From assembly GCA_902388495.1 (NCBI GenBank), contig CABMPP010000003.1, positions 62,001-126,000 on the forward strand: 64,000 bases of DNA, read 5' to 3'. Under the pieces are notes generated by a model. It worked only from the letters and a program-made list of their open reading frames with translations. It was not told where the DNA came from and searched no databases. Within the stretch, counting starts at the first letter, position 1. Every line of letters starts with the position of its first letter. A program made the position numbers and the translations under genes. The stretch is from an uncultured Bacteroides sp. (GTDB lineage: Bacteria > Bacteroidota > Bacteroidia > Bacteroidales > Bacteroidaceae). Positions 1-9,212 of this stretch are shown here, one piece after another.

Positions 1-108
1 TTCTGTTTGCCGCTTAAATTCCTCCTTTTCGTATTCGTACTCCATACGCAGCAGGAGTTGATGCTTCTGGAGATGTATGGTGGGACTGTTTGAATCTTCT
101 TCTTTCAT
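1..108 (-). CDS. Unknown protein, N-terminal 36 residues only (runs off the window)
   Basis: An open minus-strand frame begins with ATG at 108 and is still open at base 1, giving 36 residues rich in Glu, Lys, Gln and His. A TAnnTTTG-type promoter element (TACCTTTG) lies only 5 bases upstream of the ATG, which supports a real transcript starting here. The fragment is too short to assign to a family. A second in-frame Met at residue 22 is an alternative start if the message is not leaderless. Confidence 0.55.
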   Translation of the reverse strand, partial: MKEEDSNSPTIHLQKHQLLLRMEYEYEKEEFKRQTE

Positions 109-113
109 GGCTG

Positions 114-121
114 CAAAGGTA
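114..121 (-). promoter_or_regulatory. -7 promoter element for the truncated minus-strand gene
   Basis: Read on the minus strand this is TACCTTTG, a match to the Bacteroides TAnnTTTG -7 consensus. The expected start of transcription falls within a few bases of the ATG at 108, so the leader would be almost absent. Confidence 0.5.
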
Positions 122-241
122 ATAATTCTTCGCTTTCGGTGGAAGAAATGCTTTATTTTGTTAAACTTTTCCTGCTTTTCATTTGTTTATTATATTAATT
201 TGTAATCTTTACAATATTGAAAAACAAAACAAATAGTGGTT

Positions 242-2485
242 ATGGTTTATGACTTAGTGATGCTTAAAGCGTTTTATGCTGCTTATGCTCAGAAAATAGA
301 ACGCGTTCGGAACGTACTGCAACGCCCAATGACGTTGGCAGAAAAGATTTTGTATGCTCATTTATATAATGAGAAAGAAGTAAAGGACTATAAGCGGGGA
401 GAGGAGTATGTGAATTTCCGTCCTGACCGTGTGGCTATGCAGGATGCAACGGCACAAATGGCCTTGCTGCAATTTATGAATGCGGGGCGCGACCGGGTGG
501 CAGTTCCTTCGACGGTGCATTGCGACCATCTGATTCAAGCCTATAAGGGTGCAAAAGAAGACATTGCAACAGCTACCAGGACGAATGAAGAGGTTTACAA
601 CTTCCTCCGTGATGTCTCTTCCCGCTATGGCATCGGCTTCTGGCAGCCGGGTGCAGGCATTATCCACCAAGTGGTGTTGGAGAATTATGCTTTTCCGGGA
701 GGCATGATGATTGGAACAGACTCTCATACCCCTAATGCCGGCGGATTGGGAATGGTAGCTATCGGTGTAGGTGGTGCCGACGCGGTAGACGTAATGACCG
801 GCATGGAATGGGAATTGAAGATGCCTCGGTTGATAGGGGTGCACCTGAAGGATAAATTGAGCGGTTGGGCTGCTCCTAAAGATGTAATTCTGAAGTTGGC
901 AGGCATTCTTACGGTAAAAGGCGGTACGAACGCTATTATTGAATACTTTGGTCCGGGAACGGCATCGCTTTCTGCTACCGGAAAGGCGACTATCTGTAAT
1001 ATGGGAGCGGAAGTAGGCGCTACCACTTCTCTCTTCCCGTACGACGAACGTATGGCTACGTATTTAAAGGTAACCGGACGTGAAGAAGTTGCAGAACTGG
1101 CTACTTCCGTAGCTGCCGACCTTCGTGCCGATGAAGAGGTACTGGCAGATCCGGAGAGATACTATGACCGTATCATCGAAATAGATCTTTCTGACTTAGA
1201 ACCCTATATAAACGGTCCGTTTACTCCGGATGCTGCCACACCTATTTCGGAATTTGCAGAAAAAGTATTGCAGAACGGTTATCCCCGTAAGATGGAAGTC
1301 GGCTTGATAGGTTCCTGCACAAACTCTTCTTATCAGGATTTGAGTCGTGCTGTTTCTCTGGCCCGGCAGGTTACGGAAAAGGATTTGCATGTAGCTGCTC
1401 CTTTGATTGTCAACCCCGGTTCTGAACGGATACGCGCTACTGCGGAACGTGACGGAATGATAGAAATTTTTGAGAAAGTAGGTGCCATCATTATGGCCAA
1501 TGCCTGCGGCCCTTGCATCGGACAGTGGAAACGTGAAACGGATGATCCTACCCGCAAGAACTCCATTGTAACTTCTTTCAATCGTAATTTTGCTAAACGT
1601 GCCGATGGTAACCCGAATACTTATGCTTTTGTCGCTTCTCCCGAACTGACAATGGCGCTGACTATTGCCGGTGATTTGTGCTTCAACCCGTTGAAGGATA
1701 CATTGGTAAATGGTCGTGGCGAGAAAGTGAAGCTTTCCGAACCCGTAGGTGAGGAATTGCCTCCACAAGGTTTTGAGTCTGGGAATGAAGGATACATTGC
1801 ACCGGCTAATGTCAAGAAAGACATTGTAGTCGATCCGCACTCACAGCGTCTGCAATTACTGACACCTTTTCCTGCTTGGGATGGAATGGATTTACTGAAC
1901 ATGCCTCTGCTGATTAAGACACAAGGCAAGTGTACTACCGACCATATCTCGATGGCAGGTCCGTGGCTCCGCTTCCGCGGTCACTTGGAAAACATTTCGG
2001 ATAATATGCTGATGGGGGCTGTCAACGCTTTCAATGGAGAAACGAACAAAGTATGGAACCGTTCTACCAATACCTATGGAACCGTATCCGGTACGGCGAA
2101 GCTTTATAAATCGGAGGGAATTCCTTCTATTGTTGTGGCCGAGGAAAACTATGGCGAAGGTTCCAGCCGCGAACATGCTGCTATGGAGCCGCGTTTCCTG
2201 AATGTGCGTGTTATCCTGGCAAAGAGTTTTGCCCGCATCCACGAAACGAATCTGAAGAAACAAGGCATGCTGGCATTGACTTTTGTTGATAAAGCTGATT
2301 ATGACAAAATTCAAGAGCACGACCTGCTTTCCGTTATCGGACTGAAAGACTTTACTCCGGGACACAACCTGCATGTCGTTCTTCACCACGAAGACGGTAG
2401 TAAAGAAAGTTTTGAAGTACAACATACTTATAATGAACAGCAGATAGGCTGGTTCCGTGCCGGTTCTGCACTTAATGCAAGATAG
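242..2485 (+). CDS. acn: Aconitate hydratase
   Basis: Converts citrate to isocitrate in the cytoplasm with a [4Fe-4S] cluster. The 747-residue protein shows the full aconitase layout. Cluster ligands are Cys359 in GSCTNS and Cys422/Cys425 in ACGPCIG. The substrate motifs GTDSHTP and PSTVHCDH are present, and the C-terminal swivelling domain carries [12 protein letters not shown]. The spacing resembles mitochondrial-type aconitase. The frame could begin with GTG at 236, but ATG at 242 gives the expected MVYDL start. It is the first gene of a three-gene TCA cluster and ends 3 bases before icd, so the two are almost certainly co-transcribed. Confidence 0.97.
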   Translation: MVYDLVMLKAFYAAYAQKIERVRNVLQRPMTLAEKILYAHLYNEKEVKDYKRGEEYVNFRPDRVAMQDATAQMALLQFMNAGRDRVAVPSTVHCDHLIQAYKGAKEDIATATRTNEEVYNFLRDVSSRYGIGFWQPGAGIIHQVVLENYAFPGGMMIGTDSHTPNAGGLGMVAIGVGGADAVDVMTGMEWELKMPRLIGVHLKDKLSGWAAPKDVILKLAGILTVKGGTNAIIEYFGPGTASLSATGKATICNMGAEVGATTSLFPYDERMATYLKVTGREEVAELATSVAADLRADEEVLADPERYYDRIIEIDLSDLEPYINGPFTPDAATPISEFAEKVLQNGYPRKMEVGLIGSCTNSSYQDLSRAVSLARQVTEKDLHVAAPLIVNPGSERIRATAERDGMIEIFEKVGAIIMANACGPCIGQWKRETDDPTRKNSIVTSFNRNFAKRADGNPNTYAFVASPELTMALTIAGDLCFNPLKDTLVNGRGEKVKLSEPVGEELPPQGFESGNEGYIAPANVKKDIVVDPHSQRLQLLTPFPAWDGMDLLNMPLLIKTQGKCTTDHISMAGPWLRFRGHLENISDNMLMGAVNAFNGETNKVWNRSTNTYGTVSGTAKLYKSEGIPSIVVAEENYGEGSSREHAAMEPRFLNVRVILAKSFARIHETNLKKQGMLALTFVDKADYDKIQEHDLLSVIGLKDFTPGHNLHVVLHHEDGSKESFEVQHTYNEQQIGWFRAGSALNAR

Positions 2486-2488
2486 AAT

Positions 2489-3637
2489 ATGGAAAAAATT
2501 ACCGTACCTTTTATAACAGGTGATGGAGTGGGGGCGGAAGTGACCCCATCCATGCAGACAGTTGTGGATGCAGCTCTTAAAAAAGCCTACAATGGAGAGC
2601 GAAGCATCGAATGGAAAGAAGTATTGGCCGGAGAACGTGCTTTCAACGAGACAGGCTCCTGGTTGCCGGACGAGACGATGGAAGCTTTCCGTACTTACAA
2701 AGTAGGTATCAAAGGTCCGTTGACAACGCCTATCGGCGGTGGCATCCGTTCATTGAACGTGGCGTTGCGGCAGACACTCGATTTATATGTTTGCCAGCGT
2801 CCCGTACGTTGGTATAAAGGAGTGGTTTCGCCGGTGAAAGAACCGCAGAAAGTGAATATGTGCGTGTTTCGTGAGAATACGGAAGATATTTATGCCGGCA
2901 TCGAATGGGAAGCCGGTACACCGGAAGCTGAAAAGTTCTATCGTTTCCTGCACGATGAGATGGGAGTAACGAAAGTCCGTTTCCCGGAGACTTCTTCGTT
3001 CGGTGTGAAACCTGTCTCTAAAGAGGGAACGGAACGCCTGGTGCGTGCAGCCTGCCGGTATGCACTCGAACATGGTTTGCCTTCCGTGACGTTGGTGCAT
3101 AAAGGAAACATCATGAAGTTTACCGAAGGCGGTTTCAAGAAGTGGGGTTATGAATTGGCAGAGCGTGAGTTTGGCAAAGAAATAGCCGACGGACGCCTGG
3201 TGATTAAAGATTGTATAGCTGATGCCTTCTTGCAGAATACGCTGCTCATTCCTGAAGAGTATTCCGTCATTGCCACTCTGAACCTGAACGGAGATTATGT
3301 TTCCGACCAGTTGGCTGCTATGGTGGGTGGCATCGGTATTGCTCCCGGGGCAAATATTAATTATAATACGGGGCATGCCATCTTCGAAGCTACTCACGGA
3401 ACTGCCCCTAATATTGCAGGAAAAGATATTGTGAATCCTTGTTCTATCATTCTCTCCGCAGTGATGATGCTCGAATACCTCGGTTGGAAAGAGGCGGCAT
3501 CCTTGATAGAAGAAGCGTTGGAAAAAAGCTTCACCGAAGCCCGTGCTACTGCCGATCTGGCTCGTTTCATGCCTGGTGGCGTTTCTCTGCCCACTTCCGT
3601 GTTTACCCGCGAGATAGTGAAAAGAATAGAAAAGTAA
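2489..3637 (+). CDS. icd: Isocitrate dehydrogenase, NADP type
   Basis: Oxidatively decarboxylates isocitrate to 2-oxoglutarate. The 382-residue protein has the N-terminal GDGVGAEV signature. Its substrate loop [10 protein letters not shown] places Ser88 where E. coli Icd has its phosphorylatable serine. The metal-binding and cofactor region [13 protein letters not shown] lies near the C terminus, and length is near the family norm. It sits between aconitase and citrate synthase. Together they supply 2-oxoglutarate for glutamate synthesis, the usual role of this oxidative arm in anaerobic Bacteroides (established knowledge of the genus). The NADP assignment comes from overall similarity to Icd, not from a measured specificity. 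Confidence 0.96.
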   Translation: MEKITVPFITGDGVGAEVTPSMQTVVDAALKKAYNGERSIEWKEVLAGERAFNETGSWLPDETMEAFRTYKVGIKGPLTTPIGGGIRSLNVALRQTLDLYVCQRPVRWYKGVVSPVKEPQKVNMCVFRENTEDIYAGIEWEAGTPEAEKFYRFLHDEMGVTKVRFPETSSFGVKPVSKEGTERLVRAACRYALEHGLPSVTLVHKGNIMKFTEGGFKKWGYELAEREFGKEIADGRLVIKDCIADAFLQNTLLIPEEYSVIATLNLNGDYVSDQLAAMVGGIGIAPGANINYNTGHAIFEATHGTAPNIAGKDIVNPCSIILSAVMMLEYLGWKEAASLIEEALEKSFTEARATADLARFMPGGVSLPTSVFTREIVKRIEK

Positions 3638-3662
3638 GAATAACGATTAAAACGAACGAATT

Positions 3663-5006
3663 ATGAAAAAGGAGTATTTGATTTACAAGCTGTCCGAGGA
3701 TTTGAAAGAAGCTACCCGGATTGAGAACGAACTGTTCAAGAAGTTTGATGTGAAGCGCGGTTTGCGTAATGAAGACGGGACGGGTGTGCTGGTCGGTCTG
3801 ACCAAGATTGGTAATGTAGTAGGCTATGAACGTATTCCCGGTGGTGGTTTGAAACCGATCCCCGGTAAATTGTTCTATCGTGGCTACGATGTAGACGACC
3901 TGGCACATGCCATTATCAAAGAAAAACGTTTCGGCTTTGAAGAAGTGGCCTATCTGCTGCTTTCCGGTCGCTTGCCCGACAAGGAAGAACTGGCATCTTT
4001 CCAGGAGTTGATTAATGACAATATGCCGTTGGAGCAGAAGACCAAAATGAATATCATTGAACTGGAAGGAAACAATATTATGAACATCCTGGCCCGTAGC
4101 GTACTCGAAATGTATCGTTTCGATCCGGCTGCCGATGATACTTCCCGCGATAATCTGATGCGTCAGAGTATCGAGTTGATATCTCAGTTCCCTACTATCA
4201 TTGCTTATGCCTATAATATGCTTCGCCATGCTACTCATGGACGTTCGCTGCACATTCGTCATCCGCAAGAGAATCTTTCCATTGCCGAGAACTTCCTTTA
4301 TATGCTGAAAAAAGACTATACGCAATTGGATGCCCGCACGCTCGACTTACTGCTGGTATTGCAGGCAGAACATGGTGGTGGTAATAACTCAACTTTCACT
4401 GTACGCGTCACTTCATCGACCGGAACAGATACTTATTCGTCCATTGCCGCAGGTATCGGTTCCTTGAAAGGCCCGCTTCATGGAGGAGCCAATATTCAGG
4501 TAGCCGACATGTTCCATCATCTGCAGGAAAATATCCGGGACTGGACGAATGTGGACGAAATAGATACTTACTTCACCCGCATGCTGAATAAGGAAGTCTA
4601 TAACAAGACCGGACTAATCTATGGTATCGGCCATGCCGTCTATACCATTTCAGATCCCCGTGCCGTCTTGTTGAAAGAGCTGGCTCGTGACCTGGCTCAT
4701 GAAAAAGGCAAGGAACGTGAATTTGCATTCCTGGAATTACTGGAAGAGCGTGCCATCGCTACATTCGGTCGCGTGAAGAATAACGGTAAGACGGTTTCGA
4801 GCAACATTGACTTCTATTCCGGCTTTGTATACGAAATGATCGGATTGCCGCAAGAGATCTTCACTCCTCTGTTTGCTATGGCTCGTATCGTGGGCTGGTG
4901 TGCCCATCGTAACGAAGAGTTGAACTTTGAAGGCAAGCGTATTATCCGTCCGGCATATAAGAATGTGCTGGAAGAGGTTTCTTATATTCCTATAAAGAAA
5001 CGATAG
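3663..5006 (+). CDS. gltA: Citrate synthase
   Basis: Condenses oxaloacetate and acetyl-CoA to citrate. The 447-residue protein carries both catalytic histidine regions: AEHGGGNNS with the downstream LKGPLHGGAN, and GIGHAVYTISDPR. The late segment NIDFYSGFVY contains the catalytic Asp. About 60 residues at the N terminus precede the core fold. It follows icd by 25 bases and closes the operon, since a strong hairpin begins 14 bases after its stop. No riboswitch or operator is apparent. Confidence 0.96.
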   Translation: MKKEYLIYKLSEDLKEATRIENELFKKFDVKRGLRNEDGTGVLVGLTKIGNVVGYERIPGGGLKPIPGKLFYRGYDVDDLAHAIIKEKRFGFEEVAYLLLSGRLPDKEELASFQELINDNMPLEQKTKMNIIELEGNNIMNILARSVLEMYRFDPAADDTSRDNLMRQSIELISQFPTIIAYAYNMLRHATHGRSLHIRHPQENLSIAENFLYMLKKDYTQLDARTLDLLLVLQAEHGGGNNSTFTVRVTSSTGTDTYSSIAAGIGSLKGPLHGGANIQVADMFHHLQENIRDWTNVDEIDTYFTRMLNKEVYNKTGLIYGIGHAVYTISDPRAVLLKELARDLAHEKGKEREFAFLELLEERAIATFGRVKNNGKTVSSNIDFYSGFVYEMIGLPQEIFTPLFAMARIVGWCAHRNEELNFEGKRIIRPAYKNVLEEVSYIPIKKR

Positions 5007-5019
5007 TAGTAACAAATTG

Positions 5020-5063
5020 AAAGTGTCTCAGAATAGTAGAACCAATCTATTTTGAGACACTTT
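5020..5063 (+). terminator. Rho-independent-type terminator after citrate synthase
   Basis: A 17-bp stem (5020-5036 with 5047-5063) has only one G-U pair and a 10-base loop, and ends in a T run. It closes the acn-icd-gltA operon. Confidence 0.85.
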
Positions 5064-5518
5064 TTGCATTATTTCTTGTAGCGCAACTGGCGTAATAAAT
5101 TCAATCCTTTCTTTATGATATGTTTCTATTTCCGAAACAATCTCTATTAACTTTTTCTTCTGGCGCAAAAATGTTCTTTTTTTGTTCCTTGTTTTTCGTA
5201 TTGGGTAGTGGATATTTTAGATAATTTCATTAATAGTTGTCTCCCTTTGCTTCCTGGTTCCTATCTCAGAAATGAATGTAATTCCTGGTCTCCTATAATA
5301 CTCCGATATTTGCAATATGAGATTTGGGTGAGCCGTATGGCTTGATATACATATCTCATATCGTAAATTCATAAAACCAGTTAATGAATTGATTTCAATT
5401 ACACCTGAGGTTGTGGGAGTTTTTCTCCCACAACCTTGCTTTTGTAAAAGAGACATTTGCTGCAATGGCAGTTCCTTCTTCTTATTGCTTGATAAGTGGG
5501 ATTGCTGTGGGAAGTTGG
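5064..5518. other. AT-rich gap with a perfect hairpin, no gene seen
   Basis: This stretch separates the convergent TCA operon and the minus-strand HTH gene. It holds a perfect 12-bp stem with a 5-base loop at 5408-5436 (AGGTTGTGGGAG and its complement), lying 82 bases beyond the stop of the HTH gene, where it may act as its terminator. An 82-codon minus-strand frame at 5217-5465 covers the hairpin but has no recognisable protein features, so I do not call it. Confidence 0.6.
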
Positions 5519-6478
5519 TTATAGCGTTTCAATGATCTTTTTTTGTTGTTGGAAGTAGGCGATGCGTTGGGCTTCTCCGCTTCCTGTAATCAAAGTGGAA
5601 TGCCTTCTTAAGGATTGTATCCATTCTTTTTGTATCTGGCAGATGTAAGGACTTTGAGAATCCATGGAGTTGATAGAGAAAACTCTGATGAGGCTGATTT
5701 GAAAGTCTTGCTTGCTGATGAAGCTATAGGTTGCTTCGAAGTTAATATTCGAGAGATAGATGTAAAGTTCATTGTCTTCATTGAATTTGCCTTTGACAGA
5801 TAAGTATTCCAGTTCAATGAGCAATTGTTGTAATTCCTCTTTTAAGATTGCGACGTCTGTACTGGAAATCAGTCCCAACTCTGCAAAATACTTTATCTCT
5901 TTTACAAAAGAGTAGAAAATGCATGTATCCCATATGAAGTATGTTTTTCTATTCATCTTTATATTTTCACCCAGCTTCTTGTGTGCATTGATAATTTTCT
6001 CCGGTGCTTTCAGGTCAGACAAGGAATGCGGGGTTTTTATTTTTCCGTTTTGATACATCCATCGGCATAAACGGAATCTGGAAAGATAATCATAAGAGGA
6101 ATAGAGAGTAAATGGAATGGTATTGGAGGCTGTATATATTTCAGAACTGTTGTCTCCTTTGGTAAAATGAATGAGTTGCAGATAGCGGTCTATAATTTCA
6201 TAATAACTTTCAAAAAGATCTTGTGAATATAATAAATTCAAATCAAAAGTAACCCGGTTTGACAAGTGATTACCTATGACTTGATCGATGGAGATGCCCA
6301 GACTGGTAGATATCGTTGCTATTTCATCAAAGGTGAACGCTACTTCCCCGCGCAGTCTGCGATAAATGGCTTCTTTCCCTATACATAGGGTTTCAGTCAG
6401 GTAGTTCGCTAAATTCTGTCCTTGGGGAAGTCTTTCTTTCATCTTACGAATCAAGTCATTTACGATATAATTCTTCAT
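5519..6478 (-). CDS. HTH-domain protein, downstream tandem paralog
   Basis: 319 residues. The N-terminal region (about residues 25-68) has a helix-turn-helix look: CIGKEAIYRRLRGEV followed by an XRE-like second helix pair ending SLGISIDQVIG. The rest, with WMYQN, NFEATYS, EWIQSLRR and a SGEAQRI...QQQKKII tail, forms a large mostly helical domain with no known catalytic motif. It is clearly homologous to the 319-residue protein encoded just upstream at 6715-7674. Its own TATATTTG promoter element lies at 6529-6536. Probably a DNA-binding regulator; target and ligand are unknown. Confidence 0.75.
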   Translation of the reverse strand: MKNYIVNDLIRKMKERLPQGQNLANYLTETLCIGKEAIYRRLRGEVAFTFDEIATISTSLGISIDQVIGNHLSNRVTFDLNLLYSQDLFESYYEIIDRYLQLIHFTKGDNSSEIYTASNTIPFTLYSSYDYLSRFRLCRWMYQNGKIKTPHSLSDLKAPEKIINAHKKLGENIKMNRKTYFIWDTCIFYSFVKEIKYFAELGLISSTDVAILKEELQQLLIELEYLSVKGKFNEDNELYIYLSNINFEATYSFISKQDFQISLIRVFSINSMDSQSPYICQIQKEWIQSLRRHSTLITGSGEAQRIAYFQQQKKIIETL

Positions 6479-6528
6479 CTCAATTTTCTTATTTTAGTTG
6501 GTAAATGCGTGCCCTTATTTGGAACTTG

Positions 6529-6536
6529 CAAATATA
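6529..6536 (-). promoter_or_regulatory. -7 promoter element of the downstream HTH paralog
   Basis: The minus strand reads TATATTTG, 50 bases before the ATG at 6478. No convincing -33 TTTG is seen. It suggests the two paralogs are not simply one operon. Confidence 0.5.
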
Positions 6537-6714
6537 GAGGTTGTGAGCGAAATATTAATGCTTTGTACCATGTATAGATTGAGAATAGTCTTTCTAATTT
6601 GGAAAAAAAGAGATGCTTAAAGTTGTATATGATGAAAAAGAGCTTCAAATACTTGCAGAAATTGCGATAATGGAAACAAAAAAAGAGCAGCGTTGCGTTT
6701 ACCGAAAATCGCAA

Positions 6715-7674
6715 TTACAATGTGTTGATAACCTCTCGTTGCTGCTTGAAGAATTGAATTCGTTGCATTTCTCCGCTTTCAGATATCATCGTCGAGAACT
6801 TCTTTAGTGATTGAATCCAATCTTTTAAGCTGGAAAATATTCCTTTGTCTTGTGTAGTGATTGAATTGATGGAATATATGCGAATCATACTGATTTGTAA
6901 TGAATTTGTTTGCAGGTAACTATAAGTAGCTTCGAAATTCATATTTGATATATAAATCTTTACGTCATTGCCCGTTTCGGATTTACCGCGGGTAGACAAT
7001 ACTTCCAACTCGTCTATTAATAGGAATAAATCTTCTTTGATTTTGTTTTTATCTTCTTCTGAAAGCAGATGGATATTGCAAAAATACTGGATATCATTGA
7101 CCAGATGCTGGAAAATCATATTGTCCCAGATATAAGCAGTAGAACGAATATGTGATGTCATATGAGCAAATTCTCTTTGCATGTTCACTAACTTTTGTGG
7201 GATTTCGAGTGATTTAAAGCATTGGCAGTTTATGCTTTCATTCTGGTACATCCATTTGTAAAACCGGAACTTGGACAGACTGTCATACTTCAGCGACAGA
7301 GTCTGAGGGATGATGTTGGAGGAAGTTCCCATTTCAGAACTGGGATCGTCTTTGATTGAGTGGAAGATCTTCACGTCTTTTTCCAAAATAGAATAATAGG
7401 TTTCAAAGGGATCTTTATGGTCTACTATATTTATGTTGAATACAGCATTGTCACGAAAACTTGTACCTATAATTTGATCTAGCGATATACCTAACTTTCT
7501 GGAAACAATGCTTGCTTCCATCATCGTAAAAGGTACTTCGTTTCTCAGACGGCGGTAAATAGCCTCTTTACCTATGTAAAGAATATCCATTAAGACATTG
7601 GCAAGATTATCTTTAGGGGAAAGCTTTTCTTTTACGGCGTTAATTAATGCTGCGTTTAATTCATTTGTTATCAT
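6715..7674 (-). CDS. HTH-domain protein, upstream tandem paralog
   Basis: 319 residues from ATG at 7674. The frame could extend to 7698, but the internal start makes it exactly as long as its neighbour. The HTH region is YIGKEAIYRRLRNEV...KLGISLDQIIG. The shared landmarks are KFRFYKWMYQN, ISNMNFEATYS, DWIQSLKKFST and SGEMQRIQFFKQQREVI. By eye close to half the residues match the neighbour, spread along the whole length, so this is an old tandem duplication and not a recent copy. Three AACGTAA heptamers lie upstream (7735-7788) and could be operator sites. Function unknown beyond probable DNA binding. Confidence 0.75.
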   Translation of the reverse strand: MITNELNAALINAVKEKLSPKDNLANVLMDILYIGKEAIYRRLRNEVPFTMMEASIVSRKLGISLDQIIGTSFRDNAVFNINIVDHKDPFETYYSILEKDVKIFHSIKDDPSSEMGTSSNIIPQTLSLKYDSLSKFRFYKWMYQNESINCQCFKSLEIPQKLVNMQREFAHMTSHIRSTAYIWDNMIFQHLVNDIQYFCNIHLLSEEDKNKIKEDLFLLIDELEVLSTRGKSETGNDVKIYISNMNFEATYSYLQTNSLQISMIRIYSINSITTQDKGIFSSLKDWIQSLKKFSTMISESGEMQRIQFFKQQREVINTL

Positions 7675-7865
7675 AATCTTTGTGTAAGTTGATGTCATTC
7701 ATATAACACTTTTAAGAATGTATTTGTTTCGAAAAACGTAAAAAATCCATTGAAAGGGATGATATTGGCGGAAAACGTAATAACGTAACGAGGAATGTTC
7801 ACATGTAGAAAGGCGTAAGATTGGCAATGTTTCTTTTAAGTCATAGAAATACATTAACTCTGATG

Positions 7866-7873
7866 TAACTTTG
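7866..7873 (+). promoter_or_regulatory. -7 promoter element for the DUF4469-like gene
   Basis: TAACTTTG matches TAnnTTTG and lies 58 bases before the ATG at 7932. No clear -33 element is seen. Confidence 0.5.
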
Positions 7874-7931
7874 CCATGCTATTTAAAGATTCCTTTATCT
7901 TATTTAGAGGATAAGAAAAACGATAATTGAA

Positions 7932-8351
7932 ATGTGTGATAAAAAACAAATAGATAATAACCCTGAAGTAATTGTAAATGGTGATATCCCTGTTATTAAA
8001 GATGTATATGATCCGTTGACGGGTTTGCGTGACGGCACTATTACACCAAATGCTCCTATTGTGGTCACTGGGGAAAATCTGTGTTTGTCCTTGCCCGAAA
8101 ATATGGTTTTGGGCCTTTCTCCTGCCGAAAACAGTGAACAGCTGATTAGGATTAAGACAGTGTGTAAGCATACTGATACCCAAGTGTTGATAGTTCTTCC
8201 TGATTTGCTTCCGGGAACATATCATCCGGTGATGGAAATACGCATGGAAGGAAAAGTTTGTTCAACTTATATACTGCCGGTACTATGGACAGTGCGTGAT
8301 GAAGGGAATTCCGTTTATCTTCTCCGGAGGGACCGGAGTATATTGATTTGA
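7932..8351 (+). CDS. Small protein resembling a DUF4469 Ig-like domain
   Basis: 139 residues with no signal peptide or membrane segment. The middle (ITPNAPIVVTGENLCL, then LLPGTYHPVMEIRM) reads like the Ig-fold DUF4469 domain. In Bacteroides that domain usually follows an N-terminal HU-like DNA-binding domain. Here the HU part is absent and only about 30 polar residues precede the domain. It has its own -7 element and starts divergently from the HTH paralogs, so a functional link with them is possible but unproven. The family assignment is from memory of the pattern. Confidence 0.6.
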   Translation: MCDKKQIDNNPEVIVNGDIPVIKDVYDPLTGLRDGTITPNAPIVVTGENLCLSLPENMVLGLSPAENSEQLIRIKTVCKHTDTQVLIVLPDLLPGTYHPVMEIRMEGKVCSTYILPVLWTVRDEGNSVYLLRRDRSILI

Positions 8352-8406
8352 CGGGAATATTCTTAAAATGTCACGATAAAACGTTTTTAATTTCGTGCGT
8401 TTTCTC

Positions 8407-8414
8407 TATATTTG
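8407..8414 (+). promoter_or_regulatory. -7 promoter element of the steroid-reductase operon
   Basis: TATATTTG is a full match to TAnnTTTG, 20 bases before the 5-alpha-reductase ATG. Upstream at the expected -33 distance there is only a T run, not TTTG, so the promoter may be weak or activator-dependent. Confidence 0.6.
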
Positions 8415-8434
8415 CTGCATCTAAATGAAAGAGT

Positions 8435-9202
8435 ATGGATCAGGAATCCTTTCAACTGTTTTTAGGTGCAATGAGTATAGTGGCGCTTTTAGTTTTTGTT
8501 GCACTCTATTTTGTCAAAGCCGGTTACGGAATGTTTCGTACTGCTTCGTGGGGAATTTCAATCAACAATAAGTTGGCTTGGATACTTATGGAAGCACCGG
8601 TGTTCTTTGTTATGTTCTGGCTTTGGGGTAGGAGCGGAACCGGTTTTTCTATTCCCCAATATATATTTCTTTTGTTGTTTCAATTGCATTATCTGCAACG
8701 TGCCTTTGTTTTCCCTTTCTTACTAAAAGGTAAAAGTCGGATGCCGGTTGCCATCATGCTGATGGGTATTGTATTTAATGTACTAAATGGAATGATGCAG
8801 GCTGGCGGACTGTTCTATTTTGCCCCGGATAATTTGTATGCCGGTGGCTGGACGTATCTATTGCAGTTTCATGCGTTAATAGGTCTTATTCTGTTTTTTC
8901 TCGGTATGGGTATTAATTTGCATTCCGATCATATCATCCGTCATCTTCGTAAACCGGGAGATACCAGGCACTATCTGCCTGAAAAAGGATTGTACCGCTA
9001 TGTGACATCTGCTAATTATTTCGGTGAATTGATTGAGTGGGCCGGTTTTGCTGTATTGACGGCTTCTCCGGCTGCCTGGGTGTTCGTATGGTGGACATTT
9101 GCTAATCTGGTGCCGCGTGCCAATGCCATTCATAGGCGTTATCGGGAAGAGTTCGGGGCTGCTGTGGGATGCCGGAAGCGGATTATACCTTTCATTTATT
9201 AA
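8435..9202 (+). CDS. Steroid 5-alpha-reductase family membrane protein
   Basis: 255 residues with about six hydrophobic segments across the protein. The family signature is at the C-terminal half: Asn161-Leu-His-Ser-Asp165 and LR (171-172), then NYFGELIEW at 194-202. Asn-Arg-Ala order (VPRAN, 227-230), HRRYREEF (233-240) and the terminal RKRIIPFIY follow. In this family these residues bind NADPH and the 3-oxo-delta-4-steroid. The expected reaction is reduction of the delta-4 bond to a 5-alpha product. It is the first gene of a three-gene operon, 10 bases from an OYE-type reductase and followed by an SDR, which makes a steroid or bile-acid substrate much more likely than a lipid one. Confidence 0.88.
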   Translation: MDQESFQLFLGAMSIVALLVFVALYFVKAGYGMFRTASWGISINNKLAWILMEAPVFFVMFWLWGRSGTGFSIPQYIFLLLFQLHYLQRAFVFPFLLKGKSRMPVAIMLMGIVFNVLNGMMQAGGLFYFAPDNLYAGGWTYLLQFHALIGLILFFLGMGINLHSDHIIRHLRKPGDTRHYLPEKGLYRYVTSANYFGELIEWAGFAVLTASPAAWVFVWWTFANLVPRANAIHRRYREEFGAAVGCRKRIIPFIY

Positions 9203-9212
9203 GTGAGATATT

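Noticed and set aside
5217-5465. 82-codon minus-strand frame in the gap after citrate synthase
   Set aside because: It spans a perfect hairpin, has no conserved motif and no promoter element nearby.
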